In this document: positions 32,864 to 40,340 of the stretch, one piece after another | Numbering within the stretch: position 1 is the first letter of the stretch | Layout: the number at the start of each line of letters is the position of its first letter | Origin: Streptomyces bacillaris | GTDB lineage: Bacteria; Actinomycetota; Actinomycetes; Streptomycetales; Streptomycetaceae | Direction: 5' to 3' | NCBI RefSeq assembly: GCF_003268675.1 | Contig: NZ_CP029378.1 | Span: 3,968,001-4,032,000 of the forward strand | Length of the DNA stretch: 64,000 nucleotides | The notes under the pieces: model-generated | Databases searched by the model: none | What the model saw: only the letters and a program-made list of their open reading frames with translations | Told to the model about the DNA's origin: nothing | Translations under genes and position numbers: made by a program

Positions 32864-33692
32864 CCGAGCGGTGATCGATGGTGAGCGGGGCGGGATGGGT
32901 GCGGACCACGACGGAGGCTCCGGCAGCGGGGTGTCCGGGAGCGTGCACGAGGACGTCCGGCCGCAGGCGGCGAGCCACCACTCCGCGGAACCGGACGCTC
33001 CACCGCCGGTCCCCGATCCCCCCGCGGCCGTCCCCGGCATAGCCGGCCTCCCGTTCGGCCACCAGCTCGTCGCCGCCCTGGCCCTGGCCCTCATCGGACT
33101 CCTGGCCTGCGCACACGTGGCGATGGTCTTCCTCCACGTGGCCCCGTCCAACACGGTGACCAAGCAGCACGGGAAGACGATCGACGACTGGATCTACCCG
33201 GAGTTCGAGCAGAACTGGAAGCTCTTCGCCCCCAACCCGCTCCAGCAGAACATCGCCGTCCACGTCCGCGCCGAGGTGGCCGGGGCCGACGGGCGCCGCA
33301 CCACCGACTGGATCAGCCTCAGCCGCGAGGACGGCGACGCGATACGCGGCAGCCTCCTCCCCAGCCATGTGCACCAGAACGAGCTGCGCCGCGGCTGGGA
33401 CTTCTACCTGAACTCGCACGACGAGCAGGACAAGCCCAACGGGCTGCGCGGCGAACTCTCCGAGCGCTACATCCGGCGCATCGCGATGCTGCGGCTCGAC
33501 GGACGCGATCTGGGCGGCACGGTCGAGCGCATCCAGCTGAGGTCGGCCTCCAGCCTGGTCGCCCCGCCCCCGTGGTCCGACGAGAAGGCCAACACCCGGC
33601 CGAGCTACCGCGTCCTGCCCTGGTGGGACGTGACCCCCGACGATCTGCCCGCACCGCGTGACGCGGCGCGCGGCGAGGAGGGGGAGAAGTGA
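32856..33692 (+). CDS. DUF5819 family membrane protein
   Basis: A protein of up to 278 residues. The start is uncertain: GTG 32856 gives the full frame, but ATG 32895 (MGADHDGG) has the better purine-rich leader. After a disordered Pro/Ala N-terminus there is a single membrane helix (LVAALALALIGLLACAHVAM). An extracytoplasmic domain follows with the family motif FEQNWKLFAPNPLQQNIAVH, then RTTDWISLSREDGDAIRG and LSERYIRRIAMLRL. Its stop overlaps the start of the HTTM gene (GTGA), a conserved pairing. This looks like a dedicated two-component membrane module of unknown chemistry; see findings for the SdpA-like comparison. Confidence 0.82.
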   Translation: MDNRAVIDGERGGMGADHDGGSGSGVSGSVHEDVRPQAASHHSAEPDAPPPVPDPPAAVPGIAGLPFGHQLVAALALALIGLLACAHVAMVFLHVAPSNTVTKQHGKTIDDWIYPEFEQNWKLFAPNPLQQNIAVHVRAEVAGADGRRTTDWISLSREDGDAIRGSLLPSHVHQNELRRGWDFYLNSHDEQDKPNGLRGELSERYIRRIAMLRLDGRDLGGTVERIQLRSASSLVAPPPWSDEKANTRPSYRVLPWWDVTPDDLPAPRDAARGEEGEK

Positions 33693-35170
33693 CCGCCACC
33701 CCGCCCACCCCACCGCACTCCGACCGGCCCGCCCCGGCCCACGAGGCCCCTGCACACAGCGCCCCGAGCCAGGGCACCCCGGGCCACGGCGCCCCGGCGC
33801 ACGGCAGCCCGAGCCACGCTCCCGCCTACACTCCGGCCCACGCCCCCCGCCCCGGCCCCCCGCAGGACCGGATCGGCGCCGCCGGAGTCGCGCTCGCCCG
33901 GGGCCTCCAGCGCATCACCGCATCGGCCCTCGGCCCGTACCAGAGCGCCGTCATCCGGATCGGTTTCGCCGCCACGTACCTCTTCTTCCTGCTGCGCGAG
34001 GTGCCGCACCGCCACGAGCTGTACGGCCCCGACAGCCCGTGGCACTGGGACCTGGCCCGGCAGCTCACGGCGGGCAACGAGGCCTTCTCCGTCCTGCTCT
34101 GGACGGACAACGTGCTCTGGTTCGAGGCGGTGTACGCGCTCACCGTGCTCTCCGCCGCCGCCCTGCTCCTGGGGTGGCGCACCCGGACGATGTCCGTCCT
34201 CTTCATGGTCGGCGTGCTCTCCGTACAGAACCGCAGCGTCTTCATGGGCGACGGCGGCGACAACGTCATCCACCTCATGGCGATCTACCTCGTGCTGACG
34301 CGCTGTGCCCAGGTCTGGTCGCTGGACGCCCGGCGCGCGGCCCGGAAGGTCGAGCGGGCCGCCGCGGGGCTGCCGCCCCGGCGGGACGTCGTGGGCCCGG
34401 TCCTCTGGGCGCTGCTCGGCCCGGTCCTGATCGTCGCCACCGTGATGGACGGGCTCGGCGGGACCTGGTGGCTGCGCGTGCTGCTCTGGCTGCTCTGGCT
34501 CTCCGCCGCGGCCTGGTGGGACGTGAACCGGCACGCGCCCCGGGGGCAGCTCCGCTCCCTGCTCGACGTGCTGGCCAACCTCGTGCACAACGCCGCGCTC
34601 GTCGTGATCATGATCGAGGTCTGCCTGATCTACGCGACCGCCGGCTGGTACAAGATCCAGGGCTCGCGCTGGCAGGACGGCACCGCGCTCTACTACCCGC
34701 TCAAGCTCGACTACTTCACCCCGTGGCCCGCCCTGTCGGACGTGCTCGCCTCCAGCGGGCTCGTGGTGATGGTGCTGACGTACGCGACGGTCATCGTCCA
34801 GGTCGCGTTCCCGTTCACCCTGTTCAACCGGCGGCTCAAGAACGTCCTGCTGGTCATCATGATCGGCGAGCACGCGGGGATCGCCCTGCTGCTGGGGCTG
34901 CCGTTCTTCTCGATGGCGATGATCGCGGCGGACGCGGTGTTCCTGCCGACGGTCTTCCTGCTCTGGCTGGGCCGCCGGGCCACGCTGGGCCGGGAGCGGC
35001 TGCTCGGACTGCTGCCGGGACGGCCGCGCTCCCCCGAGGGCGGCGGCCCGCCGGAGGTGCCCGCCGCCCGCACGGCACCCGACGACCGGGGCGGTACGGG
35101 GAAGGAACGCGGCGGTACGGGGGAGGCCCCGCCGCACGGCACCGGCGGGGGCCATACGCTCGTCGGGTGA
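33689..35170 (+). CDS. HTTM-domain polytopic membrane protein
   Basis: A 493-residue protein starting at GTG 33689. The first ~60 residues are Pro/His/Ala/Gly-rich (APAHSAPSQGTPGHGAPAHG), possibly metal-binding. Then come eight or more hydrophobic helices forming an HTTM domain, the membrane fold shared with vitamin K-dependent gamma-carboxylase: SAVIRIGFAATYLFFLLREV, GDGGDNVIHLMAIYLVL, YATAGWYKIQGSRWQDGTAL and FPFTLFNRRLKNVLLVIMIG. The motif TAGWYKIQGxxWQDGTALYY is typical. It is coupled to DUF5819 upstream and to trmH downstream by GTGA overlaps. Confidence 0.88.
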   Translation: MTATPPTPPHSDRPAPAHEAPAHSAPSQGTPGHGAPAHGSPSHAPAYTPAHAPRPGPPQDRIGAAGVALARGLQRITASALGPYQSAVIRIGFAATYLFFLLREVPHRHELYGPDSPWHWDLARQLTAGNEAFSVLLWTDNVLWFEAVYALTVLSAAALLLGWRTRTMSVLFMVGVLSVQNRSVFMGDGGDNVIHLMAIYLVLTRCAQVWSLDARRAARKVERAAAGLPPRRDVVGPVLWALLGPVLIVATVMDGLGGTWWLRVLLWLLWLSAAAWWDVNRHAPRGQLRSLLDVLANLVHNAALVVIMIEVCLIYATAGWYKIQGSRWQDGTALYYPLKLDYFTPWPALSDVLASSGLVVMVLTYATVIVQVAFPFTLFNRRLKNVLLVIMIGEHAGIALLLGLPFFSMAMIAADAVFLPTVFLLWLGRRATLGRERLLGLLPGRPRSPEGGGPPEVPAARTAPDDRGGTGKERGGTGEAPPHGTGGGHTLVG

Positions 35171-35847
35171 GCAGCGAGCCCGGCAGCACCGGCGGTATCC
35201 CAGAGCCCCTTCAGTACGACGACGGCTACGGCCAGGAGATCGGCGTCGGCCCGCACCCGCTGCCGTGGCCCGAGGGCGAGCGGTACGACCCCGAGCTGCT
35301 GGCCCACGGCGACCGGCGCAACGTCGGTGACGCCTACCGCTACTGGACGCGCGAGGCGATCGTCGCGGACCTGGACCTGCGGCGCCACGACTTCCATGTG
35401 GCCGTGGAGAACTGGGGCCACGACTTCAACATCGGCTCCGTGGTCCGGACCGCCAACGCCTTCCTGGCCAAGGAGATCCACATCGTGGGCCGACGGCGCT
35501 GGAATCGGCGCGGCGCCATGGTCACCGACCGCTACCAGCATGTGCGCCACCACCCGGACACGGCGGACCTGACCGCCTGGGCGGCCGCCGAGGGGCTGCC
35601 GATCATCGGGATCGACAACCTCCCCGGGGCCGTACCGCTGGAGCGGACCGAGCTGCCGCGCCGCTGTGTGCTGCTGTTCGGGCAGGAGGGGCCGGGGCTG
35701 ACCGAGGAGGCGCGCGAGCACGCCTCGATGGTGTGCTCGATCGCCCAGTTCGGCTCGACCCGGTCCATCAACGCGGGGGCCGCGGCGGCCATCGCCATGC
35801 ACGCCTGGGTGCAGCGCTACGCCGACATCCCCGACCCCCGCCGGTAG
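35167..35847 (+). CDS. TrmH-family (SPOUT) RNA methyltransferase
   Basis: A 226-residue SAM-dependent RNA 2'-O-methyltransferase starting at GTG 35167, overlapping the HTTM stop. Motif 1 is NWGHDFNIGSVVRTANAF, motif 2 RCVLLFGQEGPGLTEEA and motif 3 AQFGSTRSINAGAAAAIAM, which form the SPOUT knot and the SAM pocket. The N-terminal ~70 residues (acidic, PHPLPWPEGERYDPELL) are specific to this actinobacterial subgroup. tRNA or rRNA target cannot be set from sequence. Its stop is 5 bases from the convergent paaN end. Confidence 0.92.
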   Translation: MSSEPGSTGGIPEPLQYDDGYGQEIGVGPHPLPWPEGERYDPELLAHGDRRNVGDAYRYWTREAIVADLDLRRHDFHVAVENWGHDFNIGSVVRTANAFLAKEIHIVGRRRWNRRGAMVTDRYQHVRHHPDTADLTAWAAAEGLPIIGIDNLPGAVPLERTELPRRCVLLFGQEGPGLTEEAREHASMVCSIAQFGSTRSINAGAAAAIAMHAWVQRYADIPDPRR

Positions 35848-35852
35848 GACAC

Positions 35853-37553
35853 CTACGCCTGGCGGCGGACCTCCACCACGCGGAAGCGGTTGGCGACGAA
35901 GGCCGCGTCGCACAGGGCCGCGTTGGCCGCCGGGTTGCCGCCGGAGCCGTGGAAGTCGGAGAAGGCGGCCGTCTGGTTGACGTACACCCCGCCGGTCAGG
36001 TTCAGCGAGAGCTGGGCCGACTCGTCCAGGCAGACGTCCTCGATCGCCCGCTCCACCTCGGGGGAGGTGGTGTAGGCGCCGACGGTCATGGCGCCCTTCT
36101 CGCGGATCGTGCGGCGCAGCAGCTCCAGAGCGGCGTCCGTCGACTCGACCGCCACGGCGAAGGAGACCGGGCCGAAGCACTCCGAGAGGTACGCCGCGTC
36201 CTCGTCGGTCTTCGTCCCGTCGAGCTTGACGACGACCGGCGTACGGACGACGGCGTCGGGGAACTCGGCGTTGGCGACCGTACGGGAGGGGAGGGCCACC
36301 TCGCCCAGCTCACCGGCGGCCTCCACCCGGGCCTTGACGTCCGGGTTGACCAGGGCGCCGAGCAGGGCCGCCGCGCGGGCGTCGTCGCCCAGGAGACCGT
36401 TGACGGCCGCCGCGATGTCGGAGACCACCTCGTCGTACGACTTGGGGCCGGCGTCCGTGGTGATGCCGTCGCGGGGGATCAGCAGGTTCTGCGGGGTGGT
36501 GCACATCTGGCCGCTGTAGAGCGAGAGGGAGAACGCCACGTTGGCGAGCAGGCCCCGGTAGTCGTCGGTGGAGTCGACGACGATCGTGTTGACGCCGGCC
36601 TTCTCCGTGTAGACCTGCGCCTGGCGGGCGTTGGCCTCCAGCCAGTCGCCGAAGGCGGTGGAGCCCGTGTAGTCGATGATGCGGATCTCGGGGCGGACCG
36701 CGAGGGTCTTGGCGATGCCCTCGCCGGGGCGCTCGGCGGCGAGCGCGACCAGGTTGGGGTCGAAGCCCGCCTCGGCCAGCACCTCACGGGCGATCCGGAC
36801 GGTGAGCGCGAGCGGCAGCACGGCCCTCGGGTGCGGCTTCACCAGCACCGGGTTGCCGGTTGCGAGCGAGGCGAACAGGCCCGGGTAGCCGTTCCACGTG
36901 GGGAAGGTGTTGCAGCCGATGACCAGCGCGATCCCGCGCCCGGACGTGGTGAACGTCTTCGTCAGCTTCAGCGGATCGCGCTTGCCCTGGGGCTTGGACC
37001 AGTCGGCGCTCCCCGGCGTGCGCACCTGCTCCTGGTAGGCGTACGCGACGGCTTCCAGACCGCGGTCCTGCGCGTGCGGGCCGCCCGCCTGGAACGCCAT
37101 CATGAAGGCCTGGCCGCTGGTGTGCATGACCGCGTGGGCCAGCTCGTGGGTGCGGGCGCTGATCCGCGACAGGATCTCCAGACAGACCAGGGCCCGGGTC
37201 TCGGGGCCCGCCGCCCGCCAGGCGGCCGTGCCAGCCTTCATCGCCGGGAGCAGGACGTCGATGTCGGCGTGCGGATACTCCACGCCGAGCTCCGGCCCGT
37301 ACGGCGACACCTCCCCGCCCGTCCAGCCGTCGGTGCCCGGCTGGTCCAGGTCGAACCGGGTGTTCAGCACCGCGTCGAACGCGGCCTTGCCCTCGGCCGC
37401 GCCCAGGCTGCCGGGGGCGCCGCCCTCGCCGTACGCCTTCGGGTGCTCGGGGTGCGGCGACCAGTACGCGCGCGTACCGATCGTTTCGAGGGCCTGGTCG
37501 AGCGTGGGCCGGTGGGTCTCGGACAGCTGCTGGGGGGTGAGCGCGGCGGCCAT
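35853..37553 (-). CDS. paaN: Phenylacetate degradation protein PaaN (aldehyde dehydrogenase type)
   Basis: A 566-residue aldehyde dehydrogenase-fold enzyme starting at ATG 37553 after GAGGAG; a longer frame exists upstream but crosses the operator. It is the PaaN type, without the C-terminal hydratase domain of E. coli PaaZ, and is expected to oxidise the semialdehyde formed after ring opening. Features: GIALVIGCNTFPTWNGYPGL, LATGNPVLVKPHPRAVLPL, IDYTGSTAFGDWLE, and the catalytic Cys in SLYSGQMCTTPQNLLIPRDG. A PaaR-like operator is 55 bases upstream. The ring-opening hydratase and thiolase genes are not in the window. Confidence 0.9.
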   Translation of the reverse strand: MAAALTPQQLSETHRPTLDQALETIGTRAYWSPHPEHPKAYGEGGAPGSLGAAEGKAAFDAVLNTRFDLDQPGTDGWTGGEVSPYGPELGVEYPHADIDVLLPAMKAGTAAWRAAGPETRALVCLEILSRISARTHELAHAVMHTSGQAFMMAFQAGGPHAQDRGLEAVAYAYQEQVRTPGSADWSKPQGKRDPLKLTKTFTTSGRGIALVIGCNTFPTWNGYPGLFASLATGNPVLVKPHPRAVLPLALTVRIAREVLAEAGFDPNLVALAAERPGEGIAKTLAVRPEIRIIDYTGSTAFGDWLEANARQAQVYTEKAGVNTIVVDSTDDYRGLLANVAFSLSLYSGQMCTTPQNLLIPRDGITTDAGPKSYDEVVSDIAAAVNGLLGDDARAAALLGALVNPDVKARVEAAGELGEVALPSRTVANAEFPDAVVRTPVVVKLDGTKTDEDAAYLSECFGPVSFAVAVESTDAALELLRRTIREKGAMTVGAYTTSPEVERAIEDVCLDESAQLSLNLTGGVYVNQTAAFSDFHGSGGNPAANAALCDAAFVANRFRVVEVRRQA

Positions 37554-37607
37554 GGCGGACCAACTCCTCATCGAGCCGGGCAGGGACGTACGGACGGAGT
37601 TAGAGTA

Positions 37608-37621
37608 ACCGAACGATCGGT
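37608..37621. promoter_or_regulatory. PaaR-like operator at paaN/paaR
   Basis: ACCGAACGATCGGT is a palindromic match to the PaaR core ACCG-NN-CG-NN-CGGT. It lies in the divergent gap between paaN (start 37553) and the TetR gene (start 37711) and could control both. Confidence 0.75.
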
Positions 37622-37646
37622 CGGGACAAGGGGCCCTCGGGGAACC

Positions 37647-37655
37647 TGTGGACAA
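37647..37655 (-). promoter_or_regulatory. DnaA box (reverse TTGTCCACA)
   Basis: TGTGGACAA is the perfect reverse complement of TTGTCCACA and starts 26 bases from the PaaR-like operator in the paaN/paaR gap. Confidence 0.5.
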
Positions 37656-37710
37656 CTTCGGCGGTCCCCGCCTGTGCGGGGCTGATCCCTGATGGGGGAG
37701 GATCGCGGAC

Positions 37711-38316
37711 ATGACCACGGCCAAGCGGGACACGTACACCCCGGAGAGTCTGCTCACCGTCGCCGTCCGTGTCTTCAACGAGCGCGGTTACGACGGCACC
37801 TCCATGGAGCACCTCTCCAAGGCGGCGGGTATTTCCAAGTCCTCCATCTACCACCATGTGGCGGGCAAGGAGGAGCTGCTGCGCCGGGCCGTGAGCCGGG
37901 CGCTCGACGGGCTCTTCGCCGTCCTCGACGAGCCGGGGGCGCAGCGCGGGCGCGCGATCGAGCGGGTCGAGTACGTCACGCGCCGGACCGTCGAGGTGCT
38001 GATGGCGGAGGTCCCGTACGTCACGCTGCTGCTGCGGGTGCGCGGCAACACGAAGACCGAGCGCTGGGCGCTGGAGCGGCGGCGCGAGTTCGACCACCGG
38101 GTGGCGGAGCTGATGAAGGCCGCCGTGGCCGAGGGCGATCTCCGGGCCGATGTGGACATACGCCTGGCCACCCGGCTGCTCTTCGGCATGGTCAACTCGC
38201 TGGTCGAGTGGTACCGGCCGCAGCCGGGCGGCTTCCCGGGCGAGGAACAGCTCGCGGACACCGTGGTCCAGCTCGCCTTCGAGGGGATGCGGGCGACCGG
38301 CGACCAGGACCGCTGA
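37711..38316 (+). CDS. paaR: TetR-family regulator, probable PaaR
   Basis: A 201-residue TetR protein starting at ATG 37711 after GGGGAGG. The DNA-binding region is VAVRVFNERGYDGTSMEHLS and AAGISKSSIYHHVAGKEELL, with the Ser-Ser-Ile-Tyr-His-His recognition helix. The C-terminal ligand domain starts near LDGLFAVLDEPGAQ and has EVPYVTLLLRVRGN. In actinobacteria PaaR represses the phenylacetate genes and is released by phenylacetyl-CoA. It is placed divergently to paaN, and operators of the published core type flank both paa transcription units. The assignment rests on context plus operators. Confidence 0.85.
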   Translation: MTTAKRDTYTPESLLTVAVRVFNERGYDGTSMEHLSKAAGISKSSIYHHVAGKEELLRRAVSRALDGLFAVLDEPGAQRGRAIERVEYVTRRTVEVLMAEVPYVTLLLRVRGNTKTERWALERRREFDHRVAELMKAAVAEGDLRADVDIRLATRLLFGMVNSLVEWYRPQPGGFPGEEQLADTVVQLAFEGMRATGDQDR

Positions 38317-38342
38317 GCCCGGCCCCGGCGGGTGGGCTCAGC
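38312..38342. terminator. Bidirectional terminator between paaR and bkdR
   Basis: GCTGAGCCC (38312-38320) pairs with GGGCTCAGC (38334-38342) over 9 bp. The paaR stop codon lies in the left arm. The two genes converge here. Confidence 0.6.
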
Positions 38343-38349
38343 CGGGTGG

Positions 38350-38943
38350 TCAGGCCAGCTCCGCCGGGCGGTCCGGGCGGGGGCCGAGGTCCGTCTCCTC
38401 GAAGACCAGCAGCGTGCGGGTCGAGAGCACCTCGGGGATCGACTGGATCCGGGTGAGGACCAGTTCGCGCAGCGCCCGGTTGTCGGGCGTGTGCACCAGC
38501 AGCAGCACGTCGAAATCCCCGCTGACCAGCGCGATGTGCGTGGCGCCCGGCAGCGCCTGGAGCTGCTCGCGCACGGTGCGCCAGGAGTTCTGCACGATCT
38601 GGAGCGTGATGTACGCCGACGCGCCCTGCCCGGCCCGCTCGTGGTCCACCCGCGCCCCGAAACCGCGGATCACGCCGTCCTCGACCAGGCGGTTGATCCG
38701 GGCGTAGGCGTTGGCGCGCGAGACATGGACCCGCTCGGCCACCGACCGTATCGAGGCGCGGCCGTCCGTCTGGAGGATGCGCAGGATGTCGCGGTCGATG
38801 GCGTCCAGGGGGCGCGCGGGCGGGAGCGCGACGGGCTCCGGGCCGGTCGGGACGGGTGGTGCTGTCGTGGCCGACGGTGCCGCGGCCGGAGGTGCGGGGC
38901 GGCCGGGGTCCTCACCCGATCCGGCCATTTGTTCAGCTGCCAT
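38350..38943 (-). CDS. bkdR: Lrp/AsnC-family regulator BkdR
   Basis: A 197-residue regulator starting at ATG 38943. A Pro/Ala-rich extension of ~45 residues precedes the Lrp DNA-binding domain (LDAIDRDILRILQTDGRASI, SVAERVHVSRANAYARINRL). The C-terminal RAM effector domain has GASAYITLQIVQN, HIALVSGDFDVLLLVHTPD and EVLSTRTLLVFEETDL. It is divergent from bkdABC, and in S. coelicolor the homologous BkdR controls the adjacent branched-chain dehydrogenase operon. The ligand is likely a branched-chain amino acid or keto acid. Confidence 0.92.
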   Translation of the reverse strand: MAAEQMAGSGEDPGRPAPPAAAPSATTAPPVPTGPEPVALPPARPLDAIDRDILRILQTDGRASIRSVAERVHVSRANAYARINRLVEDGVIRGFGARVDHERAGQGASAYITLQIVQNSWRTVREQLQALPGATHIALVSGDFDVLLLVHTPDNRALRELVLTRIQSIPEVLSTRTLLVFEETDLGPRPDRPAELA

Positions 38944-38988
38944 CTGCCCGCGCCTCCCCGAAGTGGACGACCTGCCTCTATCTCAGGC

Positions 38989-39010
38989 TGTGGAGAACCG
39001 TTTGTCCACA
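38989..39010. promoter_or_regulatory. Two opposed DnaA-box-like sequences
   Basis: TGTGGAGAA (38989-38997, one mismatch to the reverse box) and TTGTCCACA (39002-39010, perfect) form an inverted pair separated by four bases in the bkdR-bkdA gap. Confidence 0.5.
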
Positions 39011-39044
39011 GGGTGAAGGTGCCTGTAGCCAAAATGCGCCCACG

Positions 39045-39058
39045 ACCGAACAATCGGT
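39045..39058. promoter_or_regulatory. PaaR-like site in the bkdR-bkdA gap
   Basis: ACCGAACAATCGGT matches the PaaR core except for the central CG read as CA. It lies 101 bases after the bkdR start and 124 before bkdA, and 34 bases from a perfect DnaA box. Confidence 0.55.
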
Positions 39059-39182
39059 AGGTGAGGCACACCACACCGGTGCCTCGCACGTCCCGCGACA
39101 CCCTCGCGACATCTCTTGACATCCCGTTCCCTATCGACACCCTCGATCTCTTGATCTCCACCGATGCCTGGAGGTGCTTTCC

Positions 39183-40340
39183 ATGACGGTCCAAGAGCTG
39201 CCCGGCGCGGCCGCCTACCGGCCCACGCCGCCCCCGGCCTGGAAGCCGATCACCGACCCCGCCCCGCTGCTCCCGGACCCGGAGCCCTACCGGGTGCTCG
39301 GCACGGACGCGGTCGCGGACGTCGACCCCGAGCTGCTGCTGAGGCTCCACGCCGAGCTGGTCCGCGGCCGGCGGTACAACACGCAGGCCACCGCGCTGAC
39401 CAAGCAGGGCCGCCTGGCCGTCTACCCCTCCAGCACCGGCCAGGAGGCGTGCGAGATCGCCGCCGCCCTGGTGCTCGAAGAGCGGGACTGGCTCTTCCCC
39501 AGCTACCGGGACACGCTGGCGGCCGTGGCGCGCGGCCTCGACCCGGTCGAGGCGCTGACCCTGCTGCGCGGCGACCGGCACACCGGCTACGACCCGCACC
39601 AGCACCGCATCGCCCCGCTCTGCACCCCGCTCGCCACCCAGCTCCCGCACGCGGTGGGCCTGGCTCACGCCGCCCGGCTCAAGGGCGACGACGTGGTGGC
39701 GCTCGCCATGGTCGGTGACGGCGGCACCAGCGAGGGCGACTTCCACGAGGCACTGAACTTCGCGGCCGTCTGGAAAGCCCCCGTGGTCTTCCTCGTCCAG
39801 AACAACGGCTTCGCCATCTCCGTACCGCTCGCCAAGCAGACCGCCGCCCCCTCCCTCGCCCACAAGGCCGTGGGATACGGGATGCCCGGCCGCCTCGTCG
39901 ACGGCAACGACGCGGCCGCCGTGCACCAGGTGCTCGGCGAGGCCGTGGCCCGGGCCCGGCGCGGCGAGGGCCCCACGCTGATCGAGGCCGTCACCTACCG
40001 CATGGACGCCCACACCAACGCCGACGACGCCACCCGCTACCGGGTCGACAGCGAGGTCGAGGCCTGGCGGGCGCACGACCCCGTCCAGCTCATCGAGCGC
40101 GAGCTGACCGAGCGCGGTCTCCTCGATGACGAGGGCATCGAGCGGGCGAAGGAGGCCGCCGAGCGCATGGCCGCCGCCCTCCGCGACCGGATGAACGCCG
40201 ACCCGGAGCTGGCGCCGATGGACCTCTTCACCCATGTCTACGCGGAGCAGACCAGCCAGCTCCGTGAGCAGGCCGCCGCCCTGCGCGCCGAGCTGGACGC
40301 CGAGCAGGACCACGAGCACAGCGCGGAGGAAGGCCGATGA
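39183..40340 (+). CDS. bkdA: Branched-chain 2-oxoacid dehydrogenase E1 alpha
   Basis: A 385-residue thiamine diphosphate enzyme subunit with ATG 39183; GGAGG is 9 bases before it. It decarboxylates branched 2-oxoacids from Val, Leu and Ile and supplies the short branched acyl-CoA starters of fatty acids and polyketides. The ThDP motif is AMVGDGGTSEGDFHEALNFA...VQNNGFAIS; the alpha-subunit signature MVGDGGT and the C-terminal EAVTYRMDAHTNADDATRYR (phosphorylation-loop equivalent) are present. Its stop overlaps the bkdB start. A TTGACA -35-like hexamer lies at 39116-39121. Confidence 0.95.
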   Translation: MTVQELPGAAAYRPTPPPAWKPITDPAPLLPDPEPYRVLGTDAVADVDPELLLRLHAELVRGRRYNTQATALTKQGRLAVYPSSTGQEACEIAAALVLEERDWLFPSYRDTLAAVARGLDPVEALTLLRGDRHTGYDPHQHRIAPLCTPLATQLPHAVGLAHAARLKGDDVVALAMVGDGGTSEGDFHEALNFAAVWKAPVVFLVQNNGFAISVPLAKQTAAPSLAHKAVGYGMPGRLVDGNDAAAVHQVLGEAVARARRGEGPTLIEAVTYRMDAHTNADDATRYRVDSEVEAWRAHDPVQLIERELTERGLLDDEGIERAKEAAERMAAALRDRMNADPELAPMDLFTHVYAEQTSQLREQAAALRAELDAEQDHEHSAEEGR

